DNA of 35,838 nucleotides from Bacteroidia bacterium (lineage in GTDB: Bacteria; Bacteroidota; Bacteroidia; UKL13-3): NCBI GenBank assembly GCA_018058135.1, contig JAGPCK010000006.1, forward strand, positions 1-35,838, in the 5' to 3' direction. The number at the start of each line of letters is the position of its first letter. Positions within the stretch are counted from its first letter, which is position 1. The position numbers and the translations under genes were made by a program. Under the pieces are notes generated by a model. That model saw only the letters and a program-made list of their open reading frames with translations. It was not told where the DNA came from and did not search any database. Of the stretch, positions 1 through 9,495 are shown piece by piece.

Positions 1-3000
1 AGATTGATTATTACTTCAACGATTTCAGGCTGTAAGGATTCTATTGAAAAATTTGTTGTTGTAAAGCCGTTACCTAGGCCAAACTTATCTTTCAGCGATT
101 CAGCGTATTGTTTTCCAATACCAATTTCAGTTCAAAACACATCAACGGCACCACCAACATTAAATCCCGCAGGTTATAATTGGTCAATTTCAGGCTTTGG
201 AATAACACAGATTATAAATGATACTACATCTGGAGGTACTAATATTTTATATCCCGATAACCAAAGCGGTATAACCCGCACTTACTTAGTTAAATTAAAA
301 GCAACATCATCATTTGGCTGTATAGATAGTATTATAAAACCAATACTCATACCAACCCGTCCAAGAGCACTATTCAACTTGTCAAACGATTCAATTTGCA
401 GCTATCTGAGCATAAATACCAACAACATTTCGCAGTATGCAACAGGTTATGAATGGAAATCAACATCAAGTGTAATATTCGGAACTAAAGACAGTATCAA
501 CACATCGCTCAGGTATCCTTTACTGCGCGGTTTGGTTGATTCAATTTATAACATTCGTTTAATAGCTGTAAATAGCTTTGGTTGTAAGGACTCTATTAAT
601 AAGCCTCTGAAGACGTTGCCCAAGCCAATTGCTTTATTTACTCCTGATACAAATGCAGGATGTTCTCCATTGACTGTGAGGTTTAATAATTCATCTATTA
701 GTAAACCTGTATCCGCCTATTTATGGAGGTTAGAGAACGCTGTAAATGATACAAACATTTCACCCATACATACATTTAATGGAAGTCCTTTTACAGATAC
801 AACGTATCATATACGGTTAATTGCCACGAGTAAAGATGGATGTAAGGATACTATATTATCCAACGTCTTAGTTAAGGCAAGGGCAACAGCCAAGATAAGT
901 GTACCTGATAGTGTTTATTGTATGAATTCATTCAATGCAGGTGTTGTTCCTATCTCAAACTTATCTTTTGGCGAGGTTGATACATTTTACTATGATTTTG
1001 GAGATAATACATCATTAATAACCACTTCAGACACTACCGTTTCTCATTATTTTACAAGTGAAGGGTACTTTAAAATAAGGGTAACGGCTAAGAATATTTG
1101 CCGTACTTCAACCGATAGTGTAGTTGTAAAAATATTAAGAACACCCTTAACATCCTTTACATTATCTGATACAGCAGGTTGCGGGCCATTAGTGGTTAAA
1201 TTCAATAATACCACTCCAAGTTTTGAAGCAACATATAATTGGAGTTTAGGGAATGGGCAATCTTCAACTAAAAAACATCCTGATTCAGTTATCTATACTC
1301 AGAGCAAGTTTGCCGATACCACATATGTAATCAGACTGACAGCATCAAATTTATGTGGTACAAGAACTATGTATGATACCATAAGGGTACTTCCAACACC
1401 GGTTGCATCATTTTTACTAAGTCCTGATTCTGGTTGTGCACCATTATCAGTAAGCTTTTTAAACACTACAACGGGATGGCCAGCCTCTGTGAGGTGGGTA
1501 TTTGGAAATGGTGACTCAAGTACTAGATTTAATCCATATATGGAAGTATTTAATACTGAAGATACAGCAACTCTTTATAAGATAAGATTGGTGGCATCAA
1601 ATCAATGTGGACATGATACTACTTACAGAAATCTCAAAGTATTTCCGAATTCAGTACGTTCGTTTTTTACAACATCAGGCAATAGCGGATGTGCACCATT
1701 TACAGTAAAATTCTTTAATAAATCGGTTGGTGGAAAGAATGTAAGTTGGAATTTCGGAAATGGCAATACATCTACATTAGATTCACCTGAGGTTGTATTT
1801 TCAACACCGGGCATTTACAATGTTAAACTGTTTGTGAATAATGGCTGTAGTTATGACACATCATTCGTAAATATTAGCGTCTTTAAGTCGCCAGACTTTA
1901 GTATTTCAAAAAATAAACCAGTTGAATGTAGCGGCCAGCCTATTCAATTTAACTCACAAATATTAGATAGTGGCGCCATTGTATGGTACTTTGGAAATGG
2001 TGACAGTTCAACCTTGTTTAACCCCGTATATACGTACAGTACACCAGGCCTAAAACCAATAACCGTTAGATTAAGTTCCTTTGTAAATAATTGCCCTACG
2101 ATTAAACATGATACAGTAAGAATTAATCCCATTCCAAATATTACATTAACTGTTAATGACAGTTCAGCTTGTGTATATGAAACATTCAGATTTAATGCTT
2201 TAGGCTCAACTGCACAATTCTACACATGGAATTTCGGAGATAATAATTCTAACAGCGGTATTCAGGTAAATCATACCTATGCATCAGATGGTAATTATAC
2301 TGTAAAACTTATTGCAGAAACTCCATTGGGATGTAAAGATTCTACTGAAATAGGCATACTTGTTTACCCTAAACCTAATGCATTATTCAATTATTCTCCC
2401 ATAGATACTTGTAACGGCCCCGTTAAAGTTAATTTTACCAATAATAGCACAGGTGCTAATACATACAATTGGACTTTTGGAAATGGTGACAACTCAAATT
2501 TATTGAATCCGAGTACAACATATAATACAGTTGGAGCTTACCCAGTGCGCCTTATAGTCTCAAATCAGTATAGTTGTTTTGATACTGCCACTAAGATTTA
2601 TCATGTTTATCATATTCCACAAGCTGATTTTTCAGCATCAGTTTATAATGGTTGTGAGCCTTTAAATGTGCAGTTTAATAACACCAGCATAAATGCTTCC
2701 ACTTATTTGTGGGACTTTGGCGATGGGTCATTTTCTATGGATAAGCAGCCTAGTCACTTTTATTCTACACCAGGAAAATACTTTGTAAAAATGATTGCTA
2801 CAGAAGGAGGGATGTGCACAGATACTGCTTATATCATTGACTCCATTGTGGTATATCCTCTTCCAACCGCAGATTTTGATTGGTATGTAGATACATTACA
2901 GGCTTTCAAGCCATTTTTAACTGTTAATTTCATAAACCAGTCAGTTGATGCCAATAATTACTTCTGGTACTTTGGTGATGGAAGTAACATAAACCCAAAT

Positions 3001-3450
3001 GAAAATCCTGTTCACAGGTTTCCTTTCAGTGGTGATTATAGAACTACTTTAATTGTTAAATCTATTGATGGCTGTTTAGATACAATAACAAAACAGATTT
3101 CAATACCAGAGTATAAGAAAGGTTTATATGTGCCAAATGCATTTACACCTGATTATGGTCAGGAAGATGTGAGAACCTTTAAACCCTCAGGAATTGAACT
3201 CAGAACATACTATCTCAAAATTTATAATAAGTGGGGAGAATTAATATGGGAAACAGACGAGTTAACTGAGAAAGGTGAACCAAAAATTGGTTGGAATGGA
3301 ATTGACAACAGGGGTAGAGTTTGTCCGCAAGGTTCATATGTATGGGTAATTGAGGCAACATTTACAGATGGAACTAACTGGACAGGTATGGTTTATCCTA
3401 AAGGAAATCAAAAGCCTGTCACAGCTGGTAATGTAACTTTGATAAGATAA
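1..3450 (+). CDS. Giant PKD-repeat T9SS cargo, type B sorting domain (5' end missing)
   Basis: Reading frame is open from the first base of the window, so the true start and signal peptide lie upstream; 1149 codons are visible. The visible part is about twelve tandem PKD-type modules of 80-95 residues. Each has a Cys near its start, a core like WxFGNGDSS, and an end like a cysteine followed by a DT or DS pair. The last ~95 residues form the gliding-motility-associated C-terminal domain (T9SS type B sorting domain), recognisable by VPNAFTPD, KIYNKWGELIWE and the final TLIR. By family knowledge such proteins are exported by the type IX system and displayed or released at the cell surface as adhesin- or SprB-like filaments. 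The PorP/SprF-like gene starts 1 bp after the stop, the classic pairing for type B cargo. No enzymatic domain is visible. Confidence 0.93.
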   Translation, partial: RLIITSTISGCKDSIEKFVVVKPLPRPNLSFSDSAYCFPIPISVQNTSTAPPTLNPAGYNWSISGFGITQIINDTTSGGTNILYPDNQSGITRTYLVKLKATSSFGCIDSIIKPILIPTRPRALFNLSNDSICSYLSINTNNISQYATGYEWKSTSSVIFGTKDSINTSLRYPLLRGLVDSIYNIRLIAVNSFGCKDSINKPLKTLPKPIALFTPDTNAGCSPLTVRFNNSSISKPVSAYLWRLENAVNDTNISPIHTFNGSPFTDTTYHIRLIATSKDGCKDTILSNVLVKARATAKISVPDSVYCMNSFNAGVVPISNLSFGEVDTFYYDFGDNTSLITTSDTTVSHYFTSEGYFKIRVTAKNICRTSTDSVVVKILRTPLTSFTLSDTAGCGPLVVKFNNTTPSFEATYNWSLGNGQSSTKKHPDSVIYTQSKFADTTYVIRLTASNLCGTRTMYDTIRVLPTPVASFLLSPDSGCAPLSVSFLNTTTGWPASVRWVFGNGDSSTRFNPYMEVFNTEDTATLYKIRLVASNQCGHDTTYRNLKVFPNSVRSFFTTSGNSGCAPFTVKFFNKSVGGKNVSWNFGNGNTSTLDSPEVVFSTPGIYNVKLFVNNGCSYDTSFVNISVFKSPDFSISKNKPVECSGQPIQFNSQILDSGAIVWYFGNGDSSTLFNPVYTYSTPGLKPITVRLSSFVNNCPTIKHDTVRINPIPNITLTVNDSSACVYETFRFNALGSTAQFYTWNFGDNNSNSGIQVNHTYASDGNYTVKLIAETPLGCKDSTEIGILVYPKPNALFNYSPIDTCNGPVKVNFTNNSTGANTYNWTFGNGDNSNLLNPSTTYNTVGAYPVRLIVSNQYSCFDTATKIYHVYHIPQADFSASVYNGCEPLNVQFNNTSINASTYLWDFGDGSFSMDKQPSHFYSTPGKYFVKMIATEGGMCTDTAYIIDSIVVYPLPTADFDWYVDTLQAFKPFLTVNFINQSVDANNYFWYFGDGSNINPNENPVHRFPFSGDYRTTLIVKSIDGCLDTITKQISIPEYKKGLYVPNAFTPDYGQEDVRTFKPSGIELRTYYLKIYNKWGELIWETDELTEKGEPKIGWNGIDNRGRVCPQGSYVWVIEATFTDGTNWTGMVYPKGNQKPVTAGNVTLIR

Positions 3451-3451
3451 A

Positions 3452-4582
3452 ATGAGATATTTAATTTTATACATTATTTTCTTATTAGGCATTTCTGCTT
3501 ATGGTCAGGATTTTATATATGATCAAACCTATGCTAATAGGTTACTTATGAATCCTGCATTTTGTGGTCATTCCGGTTCAGGTAAATACACAGTTTCATT
3601 ATTTAAACACAACCAATTTGCTGCCAATCGTGGCCCTTTTAATTATTCCAGTTTTTCTGCTGATTATGGAATTTGTCGTTCTATTTTCTCGCTTGGTTTA
3701 ATCGGCCAAACATATACACAAGGTGACGGGTTATTAAAAACAAGCTCAATTTCCTTATTATCAGGCGCAGCCATACGATTAAATAGCAGAGCATATATGA
3801 GTGTTGGTTCTCAATTTAGTTACATCAGCACTTCGGTTGATTGGGATAGGTACGTATTTTCTGACCAGTTGGACCCTATTTATGGAATAATAAATCAATC
3901 TTCAAATGCTAATGCCAATCTGTTTAACCAAAATAACTATGGCGTATCAATAGGTACTAAGTTGATGACTATGAATCGAAGTAAAATGCTGTTTTTTAAT
4001 CCGGGAATAGCATATTATCATATAGTACGCCCAAACAATGCTTTGTTAAGTAATTCTGTACAGTTGCCTGCCAGATTAACTTGCCATTTAGGGGTACTTA
4101 TCAAACGAAATCAGAATTACCTTGATAATTCATTTGAGTTGCATTTCAGATATGATAATCAAGATCAATTTCAAACGTTAATCAGTAGAGTGGGATTTTA
4201 CACCAAAGCTAATATTGTAACTGGCATTTCATGGAGAAACAATTTATATAAAAATAGAGGTCAATTTGACGCTCATAAACTCTTAGTTGATTTTAGGTAT
4301 GTTGCGAATAATGGACTTAAATACATCGTTTCAGGAGGTATTGATGTGGCAAATAAACGAACCAATGTAAACGGGTTAGGTTTAGGGTTTGAATTAGGTA
4401 TTGTATTTACACCTAAGCCACGTTATTGCAAACCACTAGAAATATTTAAAAAGGGAGGAGGTTCAATTGATGCAGGGCACGACTCCCGTTCCAATTCTAA
4501 ATCAAAGCGTGGTCGTATGGAATGCCCTAGCTTTATAAATGATGCCAGTAAGATTAGAGGCTATGAAAGTGATATGTTTTGA
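3452..4582 (+). CDS. PorP/SprF family T9SS outer-membrane protein
   Basis: 376 aa. Signal peptide at residues 1-18 ending in SAYGQ, then the family hallmark: a DFIYDQTYANRLLMNPAF-like opening in which 'NPAFCG' is the usual PorP/SprF N-terminal motif. The rest has alternating hydrophobic beta-strand character expected of an outer-membrane barrel of about 14 strands. In Flavobacterium, SprF is needed for secretion and surface attachment of the type B cargo SprB. The position here, 1 bp after the PKD cargo gene, suggests the same cargo-specific role and translational coupling. The C-terminal tail (about residues 335-376) is basic and polar, without the barrel pattern. Family is clear; the partner assignment is inferred from adjacency. 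Confidence 0.92.
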   Translation: MRYLILYIIFLLGISAYGQDFIYDQTYANRLLMNPAFCGHSGSGKYTVSLFKHNQFAANRGPFNYSSFSADYGICRSIFSLGLIGQTYTQGDGLLKTSSISLLSGAAIRLNSRAYMSVGSQFSYISTSVDWDRYVFSDQLDPIYGIINQSSNANANLFNQNNYGVSIGTKLMTMNRSKMLFFNPGIAYYHIVRPNNALLSNSVQLPARLTCHLGVLIKRNQNYLDNSFELHFRYDNQDQFQTLISRVGFYTKANIVTGISWRNNLYKNRGQFDAHKLLVDFRYVANNGLKYIVSGGIDVANKRTNVNGLGLGFELGIVFTPKPRYCKPLEIFKKGGGSIDAGHDSRSNSKSKRGRMECPSFINDASKIRGYESDMF

Positions 4583-4601
4583 TGAATTCTACCAATTCAT
4601 C
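4581..4601 (+). terminator. Weak hairpin after porP/sprF-like gene
   Basis: Perfect 8-bp inverted repeat GATGAATT-ctacc-AATTCATC, overlapping the stop codon of the PorP-like gene and followed by TTCTTAAAA. The stem is AT-rich and the T-tract short, so termination is plausible but weak. The rest of the gap, 4602-4781, shows no gene or clear site. Confidence 0.35.
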
Positions 4602-4781
4602 TTCTTAAAATTCTATCCTTGTTCAGATATCTCCACATTCATAAAACTATCTATTATCACTGAAAATTTTTACGAAGTTCAATGAGTTTTAGATGCACAC
4701 ACTGCGCAGTAAAAGCGTAGTAGGTGGAAATAATGTCTAAAATGAATGCAAAAATGCCCCCAATTTTGCCCCTAAAATAGA

Positions 4782-4806
4782 AAAGCCGCTGAAAATCAGC
4801 GGCTTT
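4782..4806 (-). terminator. Intrinsic terminator of the tRNA operon
   Basis: Eleven-bp perfect stem AAAGCCGCTGA / TCAGCGGCTTT with a 3-nt loop. Read on the minus strand it is followed by TCTATTTT and lies 3 nt beyond the 3' end of tRNA-Leu. Confidence 0.85.
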
Positions 4807-4809
4807 CTG

Positions 4810-4893
4810 TGCCCAAGAGGAGACTCGAACTCCTAAGCCCATACGAGCACCACCCCCTCAAGATGGCGTGTCTACCAATTTCACCACTTGGGC
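4810..4893 (-). tRNA. tRNA-Leu (anticodon GAG)
   Basis: 84 nt on the minus strand. Acceptor stem GCCCAAG pairs with CTTGGGC, discriminator A. The anticodon arm is CCATC-TTGAGGG-GGTGG, giving anticodon GAG for CUU/CUC leucine codons. A long variable arm (TGCTCGTATGGGCTTA) marks a class II tRNA, and the T-arm has GTTCGAGTC. CCA is not encoded. It is the second gene of a two-tRNA transcript, 6 nt downstream of tRNA-Cys. Confidence 0.96.
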
Positions 4894-4899
4894 CTTTAG

Positions 4900-4970
4900 A
4901 GGTACCGAGCAGATTCGAACTGCTGTAGGAGCTTTTGCAGAGCTCTGCCTAGCCTCTCGGCCACGGTACC
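4900..4970 (-). tRNA. tRNA-Cys (anticodon GCA)
   Basis: 71 nt on the minus strand. Acceptor GGTACCG pairs with CGGTACC, and the discriminator is U, the identity base of tRNA-Cys. The anticodon arm is GAGCT-CTGCAAA-AGCTC (anticodon GCA) and the T-arm has GTTCGAATC. CCA is not encoded. First gene of the tRNA pair, just downstream of a good Bacteroidota promoter. Confidence 0.96.
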
Positions 4971-4983
4971 TTGTAAAGTGGTG

Positions 4984-5016
4984 CAAAGATATAAAAATTG
5001 TATTCCCATGCACAAA
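4984..5016 (-). promoter_or_regulatory. Promoter of the tRNA-Cys/tRNA-Leu operon
   Basis: On the minus strand: TTTG (5016-5013), 21-nt spacer, TATCTTTG (4991-4984). The -7 box is a perfect TAnnTTTG; the spacer is 1-2 nt longer than usual. The tRNA begins 13 nt further on. Confidence 0.7.
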
Positions 5017-5045
5017 TAGTTTTTCTGTAAACACAGATATTGTGC

Positions 5046-6695
5046 TTATCGGGTGATAACCAGTTTGCCTTTATACAGCAACTCCTGACGTTCGTTGAAT
5101 AATTCAGCGTAATACATTCCGGCTGTTATTCCGGCAACATCCACATCAATTTTTTTCTCTTGATAATCGGTAATAAGCGGGAAGGTTTTTTCCAGTGTAG
5201 CTTGCCCATGTACAGAGGTGAGCAAAAGTTTTATCTGTGTAAACCGGTACCTGTTTTCTATTACAATGCGCAACTTATCCTGAACCGGGTTAGGCATCAA
5301 CTCTATACCAATGGGTTCCAACAGCGCTGAGTCAACCGGTTCGCGCAGGTAATATCCATGCAGCAAATAAAAAGCCTTACGCGCATCAGGTATTCCGTAA
5401 CCCAAAGCTGTATCGGGTGCAGAGTATTGATGGGCACTTTGTATTAACGCCTCCCGTATTTGCCAGGCGGTAGCTTGTGGCTTGCTGCTCCACAAAGAAG
5501 CGGCAAGAGCACTCATTAACGGACAACTGAATGAGGTTCCGTTTACCCTATAGATGTTTCCGTCAGTACCCACAACAGTACTTCTGCTGCCCAGTGTAAC
5601 TACCTCGGGTTTTAATCGTCCGTCAGCCGTTGGCCCGAAACTACTAAAGCTTGATCTTACGCCTATGCTGTCCACCGCACCAACCGTAAGTACACTGTCA
5701 CCATCAGCAGGAGCGGAGATGTATTTCCATGCACTGTTACCTTCATTTCCGGCACTGTTAATCACCAGAATTCCTTTGGTAGCAGCTAAATCAGCAGCAC
5801 GGGTTATGATGGTGGTATTACCGTCCATTTCTGAATAAACATAGTTCTCTAAACTATCCGTCATGCCTTTGGAATACCCCAATGAGGTGCTGAAAATATC
5901 CGCTCCGATACTATCCGCCCACTCAGCAGCCATGGCCCAGTTATCTTCTTCTCTTCTTGATTCAGAAGAAATGTCTTCTGTACGTGTAAGTAAAAACTGC
6001 GCATCATAAGCGCCTCCATATAGTTTTTGCGGATAGATGGCCGCGATATTGGAAAGCACCATAGTACCATGTCCGCCAGCATCAAACACATGAGGGTCGT
6101 TATCTACAAAATCATATGTGCCCAGTATTTTGTTTTCCATAAACAAATGTCTGAATGCCGGTATTTGGTGAATATTTAAATACCCATCATCCATCAGGCA
6201 AATGAGTTTGCCTTGCCCGCGGTAATCGTGTGCATTTAAAACATCATTAAACGTTATGCGAAGTTGTTGCCTGTAAATGGAAATTCGGCTGTAATCTACT
6301 TCAAAATCAAGGGTGGAATTACTTCTTACCACTGCCGAATGATACGGTTTAACTACTGGACTAATATTCCTTACAAAGAATAATTCTTTAGTTTGTTTTA
6401 ACTGCTGTTCATCCATTTCAGCCAGCACATAATTGAGCCACTTAGAACTGGCAACAATTTTAATTTGCTGTTTTTTTAGTTCATTAAGGTAGACGGAACA
6501 GATAGGATAATCGGTAAAATCAATCGCTATTCCCTGATTTTTTCTTCGGTCAATTGATTTAGCAGAAAGAAATTGTTGCGGTTTAATCCGGCTGATGTCG
6601 CCCTTATCTTTAAAGTAGATTCTGTATAGGGGAGTCTGAGCAAAACAAGCAGTTGAAATGCCCCATAGAAATAAAAACAATACTTTTTTATGCAC
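5046..6695 (-). CDS. Secreted S8 (subtilisin-like) serine protease, T9SS type A
   Basis: 549 aa from a GTG at 6695-6693. This start is preferred because it gives a clean signal peptide (MHKKVLFLF...STACFAQ). The frame opens further upstream at 6785, but that would put 30 unlikely residues before the signal peptide and run over the promoter of the divergent gene. The catalytic triad is visible: Asp169 in LMDDGY, His209 in GGHGTMV, Ser388 in NGTSFSCP, with oxyanion Asn317 in SAGNEG. An N-terminal prodomain-like region covers about residues 21-150. The last ~85 residues are a T9SS type A sorting domain (ELMPNPVQDKL ... GMYYAEL ... KLVITR). It should be exported through the outer membrane and cleaved or anchored at the surface. 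Substrate is unknown. It is a monocistronic unit, back to back with the cytochrome gene. Confidence 0.92.
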   Translation of the reverse strand: MHKKVLFLFLWGISTACFAQTPLYRIYFKDKGDISRIKPQQFLSAKSIDRRKNQGIAIDFTDYPICSVYLNELKKQQIKIVASSKWLNYVLAEMDEQQLKQTKELFFVRNISPVVKPYHSAVVRSNSTLDFEVDYSRISIYRQQLRITFNDVLNAHDYRGQGKLICLMDDGYLNIHQIPAFRHLFMENKILGTYDFVDNDPHVFDAGGHGTMVLSNIAAIYPQKLYGGAYDAQFLLTRTEDISSESRREEDNWAMAAEWADSIGADIFSTSLGYSKGMTDSLENYVYSEMDGNTTIITRAADLAATKGILVINSAGNEGNSAWKYISAPADGDSVLTVGAVDSIGVRSSFSSFGPTADGRLKPEVVTLGSRSTVVGTDGNIYRVNGTSFSCPLMSALAASLWSSKPQATAWQIREALIQSAHQYSAPDTALGYGIPDARKAFYLLHGYYLREPVDSALLEPIGIELMPNPVQDKLRIVIENRYRFTQIKLLLTSVHGQATLEKTFPLITDYQEKKIDVDVAGITAGMYYAELFNERQELLYKGKLVITR

Positions 6696-6735
6696 CCCGC
6701 AATTTAGGGTTAGCTGCAGGTAGTTAAAAATAAAA

Positions 6736-6766
6736 TTTGTGAGATTGATTTCAGTTTGTAGTTTTA
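6736..6766 (+). promoter_or_regulatory. Promoter of the dihaem cytochrome c gene
   Basis: TTTG (6736-6739), 19-nt spacer, TAGTTTTA (6759-6766). The spacing is exactly as in the Bacteroidota consensus; the -7 box differs from TAnnTTTG only in its last base. The ATG follows 25 nt downstream. Confidence 0.65.
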
Positions 6767-6791
6767 GCATCAGAACAAAAACCAACCTTCA

Positions 6792-7736
6792 ATGAAAAAA
6801 GTATTAAAGTGGATTGGAATAATTGCCTTGCTGTTTGTAGTAATTATAACTCTGGGGGCCTTGTACATTGGCTTGAGTGATATTCCGACTTATGCACCGG
6901 TAACCTCAGATTTTAAAGCAGATATAACTCCTGAACGGGTAATGAACGGGCAACGCATTGCTTCGATGCTTTGTGTGCAATGCCATGCAGGAGAAGATGG
7001 GAAACTAACAGGTAAATTAATTAAAGATATTCCTGCCGAATTTGGTAAAGTGTATTCAAAAAACATAACTCATCATCATGAAGCAGGAATTGGGAAATGG
7101 ACAGACGGGGAGTTGTACGTGCTGTTAAGAACCGGATTGAAGCCAGATGGAAAATACCTTCCTCCATACATGCCCAAGTTCCCGTTGGTAGCTGATGAAG
7201 ACTTAAAGGACATTATTGCCTGGTTGCGCTCTGATGGTGATATGCTTCAGGCGGCAGAAAATGAGGCTCCTGATTCTGAACCCTCTTTTGTAACAAAACT
7301 ACTCTGTCGTGTTGCATTTAAACCTTTGCCTATGCCGGAGCAGGAAATTAAACGTCCGGATACGAACGATTTAGTGGCTTTGGGCAAGTACATTGTTGAT
7401 GGTCAGATTGCTTGTTTTGCCTGTCATTCCAAAGATTTTAAAACCATGAATGTATTGGAGCCCACCAAATCAGAGGGCTATTGCGGTGGGGGTAATCCGC
7501 TTTTAAATTTAAGCGGAGAAATTGTACCTTCAAGCAACATTACAATGGACAAAGAAACAGGAATTGGTAATTATACCGAGGAACAGTTTATCAATGCCGT
7601 TAAGTACAACAAAAAAACAGACGGGACTTTACTTCGTTACCCCATGGTGCCTCACTCCGCATTAACCGACCACGAAGTAAGAGCCATTTTTGCCTATTTA
7701 AAAACTGTACCGGTAATATCCAATAAAGTGCAGTAA
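6792..7736 (+). CDS. Membrane-anchored dihaem cytochrome c
   Basis: 314 aa. One N-terminal transmembrane anchor (about residues 6-27), then two cytochrome c domains facing the periplasm. Haem-binding motifs are CVQCH (61-65) and CFACH (208-212). Likely axial methionines are Met127 in PPYMPKF and Met285 in RYPMVPH. Both domains end with the usual helix (LKDIIAWLRS and VRAIFAYLKT). Family knowledge: such proteins pass electrons between periplasmic dehydrogenases or quinol oxidising complexes and terminal oxidases; the actual partner cannot be read here because no oxidase or dehydrogenase gene is next to it. Own promoter upstream; no clear terminator before the suf region. Confidence 0.9.
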   Translation: MKKVLKWIGIIALLFVVIITLGALYIGLSDIPTYAPVTSDFKADITPERVMNGQRIASMLCVQCHAGEDGKLTGKLIKDIPAEFGKVYSKNITHHHEAGIGKWTDGELYVLLRTGLKPDGKYLPPYMPKFPLVADEDLKDIIAWLRSDGDMLQAAENEAPDSEPSFVTKLLCRVAFKPLPMPEQEIKRPDTNDLVALGKYIVDGQIACFACHSKDFKTMNVLEPTKSEGYCGGGNPLLNLSGEIVPSSNITMDKETGIGNYTEEQFINAVKYNKKTDGTLLRYPMVPHSALTDHEVRAIFAYLKTVPVISNKVQ

Positions 7737-7882
7737 AAGTTCTGTAGTGAATCATGACACAAAGTTTACTCATAGGAAAGTGCTATCATTAGCGAAATTC
7801 TGTACTTATTGACCCGACACCCTTGCTCCGTATAAGGCATATTTTTCACAGCTTTTAAAACAATTTTCGTTCACAATTGTAT

Positions 7883-7907
7883 CTTATTTAGAATTATTCA
7901 AAATAAG
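7883..7907. promoter_or_regulatory. 25-bp palindrome, candidate operator of the suf operon
   Basis: Half-sites CTTATTTAGAAT and ATTCAAAATAAG flank a single central T at 7895. Twelve of twelve positions pair except one (12-1-12 dyad). The size and 1-nt centre resemble dyads bound by dimeric metal or redox regulators of the Fur type, and the site lies 75 bp before sufB. A partial third half-site (CTTATTTTTG) occurs at 7931-7940. The identity of the regulator is inference. Confidence 0.55.
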
Positions 7908-7936
7908 TCTTTTCTATTATGCTGCATTGACTTATT

Positions 7937-7968
7937 TTTGCTCGCTTAATGTTATTTAATTAGTCTAA
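7937..7968 (+). promoter_or_regulatory. Possible suf promoter
   Basis: TTTG at 7937-7940, 20-nt spacer, then TAGTCTAA at 7961-7968. The -33 box is good, but the -7 box matches TAnnTTTG only partly. If used, the leader before sufB would be only about 10 nt. The remainder of the 245-bp gap (7737-7981) holds the palindrome and a short inverted repeat ACAATT/AATTGT at 7860-7880. Confidence 0.3.
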
Positions 7969-7981
7969 ATACAAAATTTAA

Positions 7982-9427
7982 ATGCCTGAGAATGTTGACA
8001 TATTAGAGGAATTAACGAATAGTGAATACAAATACGGTTTTGTAACTGATATAGAAATGGAAACGGCCGCCAAGGGCCTTACTGAAGACACTGTTCGTTT
8101 TATCTCTGCCAAAAAAAATGAGCCTGAGTTTATGTTAGAATGGCGTTTAAAAGCATTCAGACACTGGAAAAAGTTAGAAGAACCAACCTGGCAGAATGTT
8201 ACTTTTCCTAAGATTAACTACCAGGACATTATTTATTACGCTGCCCCAAAAGAAAAAAAGAAGTACGATAGTCTGGATCAGGTAGACCCGGAATTACTCA
8301 AAACTTTTGAAAAACTAGGTATCTCCTTAGGCGAACAAAAACGTTTAACCGGAGTGGCTGTTGATGCAGTGTTTGATTCCGTTTCTATTGCCACCACGTT
8401 TAAAGATAAACTCCATGAGGTAGGCGTTATATTTTGCTCTGTGAGTGAAGCTGTTCAAAATCATCCTGAGTTAGTAAAAAAATACCTGGGTTCAGTTGTC
8501 CCTTATACAGATAATTATTTTGCAGCACTTAATGCTGCAGTATTCAGTGACGGTTCATTTGTATACATCCCCAAAGGTGTTCGTTGTCCGATGGAACTTT
8601 CCACGTATTTCCGCATCAATGCTGAGAATACAGGACAGTTTGAACGTACCTTGATTATTGCTGATGAAGGAGCACACGTAAGTTATCTGGAAGGTTGCAC
8701 AGCTCCTATGCGCGATGAAAACCAACTGCATGCAGCAGTGGTAGAATTAATTACCATGGACAACGCAGAGATTAAATACTCTACTGTACAAAACTGGTAC
8801 CCCGGAGATAAAGAGGGCAAAGGCGGTATATTTAACTTTGTTACCAAACGTGGTACATGTCTGGGCAAAAACTCGAAAATCAGCTGGACACAGGTAGAAA
8901 CAGGTTCAGCCGTTACGTGGAAATACCCCAGTTGTATTTTGAAAGGAGACAACTCAGTAGGTGAGTTTTATTCCGTTGCTGTAACCAATAATATGCAGCA
9001 AGCTGATACCGGCACCAAAATGATTCACTTGGGCAAAAACACCCGTAGTCGTATTGTGTCCAAAGGTATATCGGCAGGTAAGTCGCATAACACTTACAGG
9101 GGTTTAGTAAAGGTTAGTAAAAAGGCTGATAAGGCCCGCAATTATACGCAGTGTGATAGTATGCTCATTGGCGACAGATGCGGAGCACATACTTTTCCAT
9201 ATATTGAGATTAACAACAAATCAGCGGTTGTAGAACATGAGGCCAGCACCAGTAAAATTGGTGAAGACCAGATTTTCTATTGCAACCAGCGTGGTATAGG
9301 AACAGAAGAAGCCATAGGTTTAATTGTAAATGGATTTTGCCGCGAAGTACTTAACCAGCTACCTATGGAATTTGCTGTAGAAGCACAAAAATTGTTAGCA
9401 GTTAGCCTGGAAGGAAGCGTAGGATAA
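7982..9427 (+). CDS. sufB: Fe-S cluster assembly scaffold SufB
   Basis: 481 aa, the usual length for SufB. The protein forms the SufBC2D complex, on which iron-sulfur clusters are built in the cytoplasm. Visible family motifs: [13 protein letters not shown] (188-200), LEGCTAPM (236-243), the [20 protein letters not shown] stretch (390-409) with Cys391 and Cys400, and [17 protein letters not shown] (424-440). The QCDS cysteine is in the position of the catalytic cysteine studied in E. coli SufB. It is the first gene of the operon; 68 bp separate it from sufC. Confidence 0.98.
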   Translation: MPENVDILEELTNSEYKYGFVTDIEMETAAKGLTEDTVRFISAKKNEPEFMLEWRLKAFRHWKKLEEPTWQNVTFPKINYQDIIYYAAPKEKKKYDSLDQVDPELLKTFEKLGISLGEQKRLTGVAVDAVFDSVSIATTFKDKLHEVGVIFCSVSEAVQNHPELVKKYLGSVVPYTDNYFAALNAAVFSDGSFVYIPKGVRCPMELSTYFRINAENTGQFERTLIIADEGAHVSYLEGCTAPMRDENQLHAAVVELITMDNAEIKYSTVQNWYPGDKEGKGGIFNFVTKRGTCLGKNSKISWTQVETGSAVTWKYPSCILKGDNSVGEFYSVAVTNNMQQADTGTKMIHLGKNTRSRIVSKGISAGKSHNTYRGLVKVSKKADKARNYTQCDSMLIGDRCGAHTFPYIEINNKSAVVEHEASTSKIGEDQIFYCNQRGIGTEEAIGLIVNGFCREVLNQLPMEFAVEAQKLLAVSLEGSVG

Positions 9428-9495
9428 TTATTGAAAGCCAAATTAGATGAGTACAGTAATAATCTGTGCAATCTGTGGCATACTAAAGAATACAT

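Noticed and set aside
4583-4780. Integration site or remnant next to the tRNA-Leu 3' end
   Set aside because: tRNA-Leu genes are common integration targets, but no repeat of the tRNA 3' end, integrase or foreign gene is visible.
4868-5056. Plus-strand open frame across the tRNA genes
   Set aside because: Covers tRNA-Cys, part of tRNA-Leu and their promoter; not a protein gene.
6696-6785. Longer N-terminus for the S8 protease
   Set aside because: Adds 30 residues ahead of a proper signal peptide and overlaps the cytochrome promoter; the GTG at 6695 is better.
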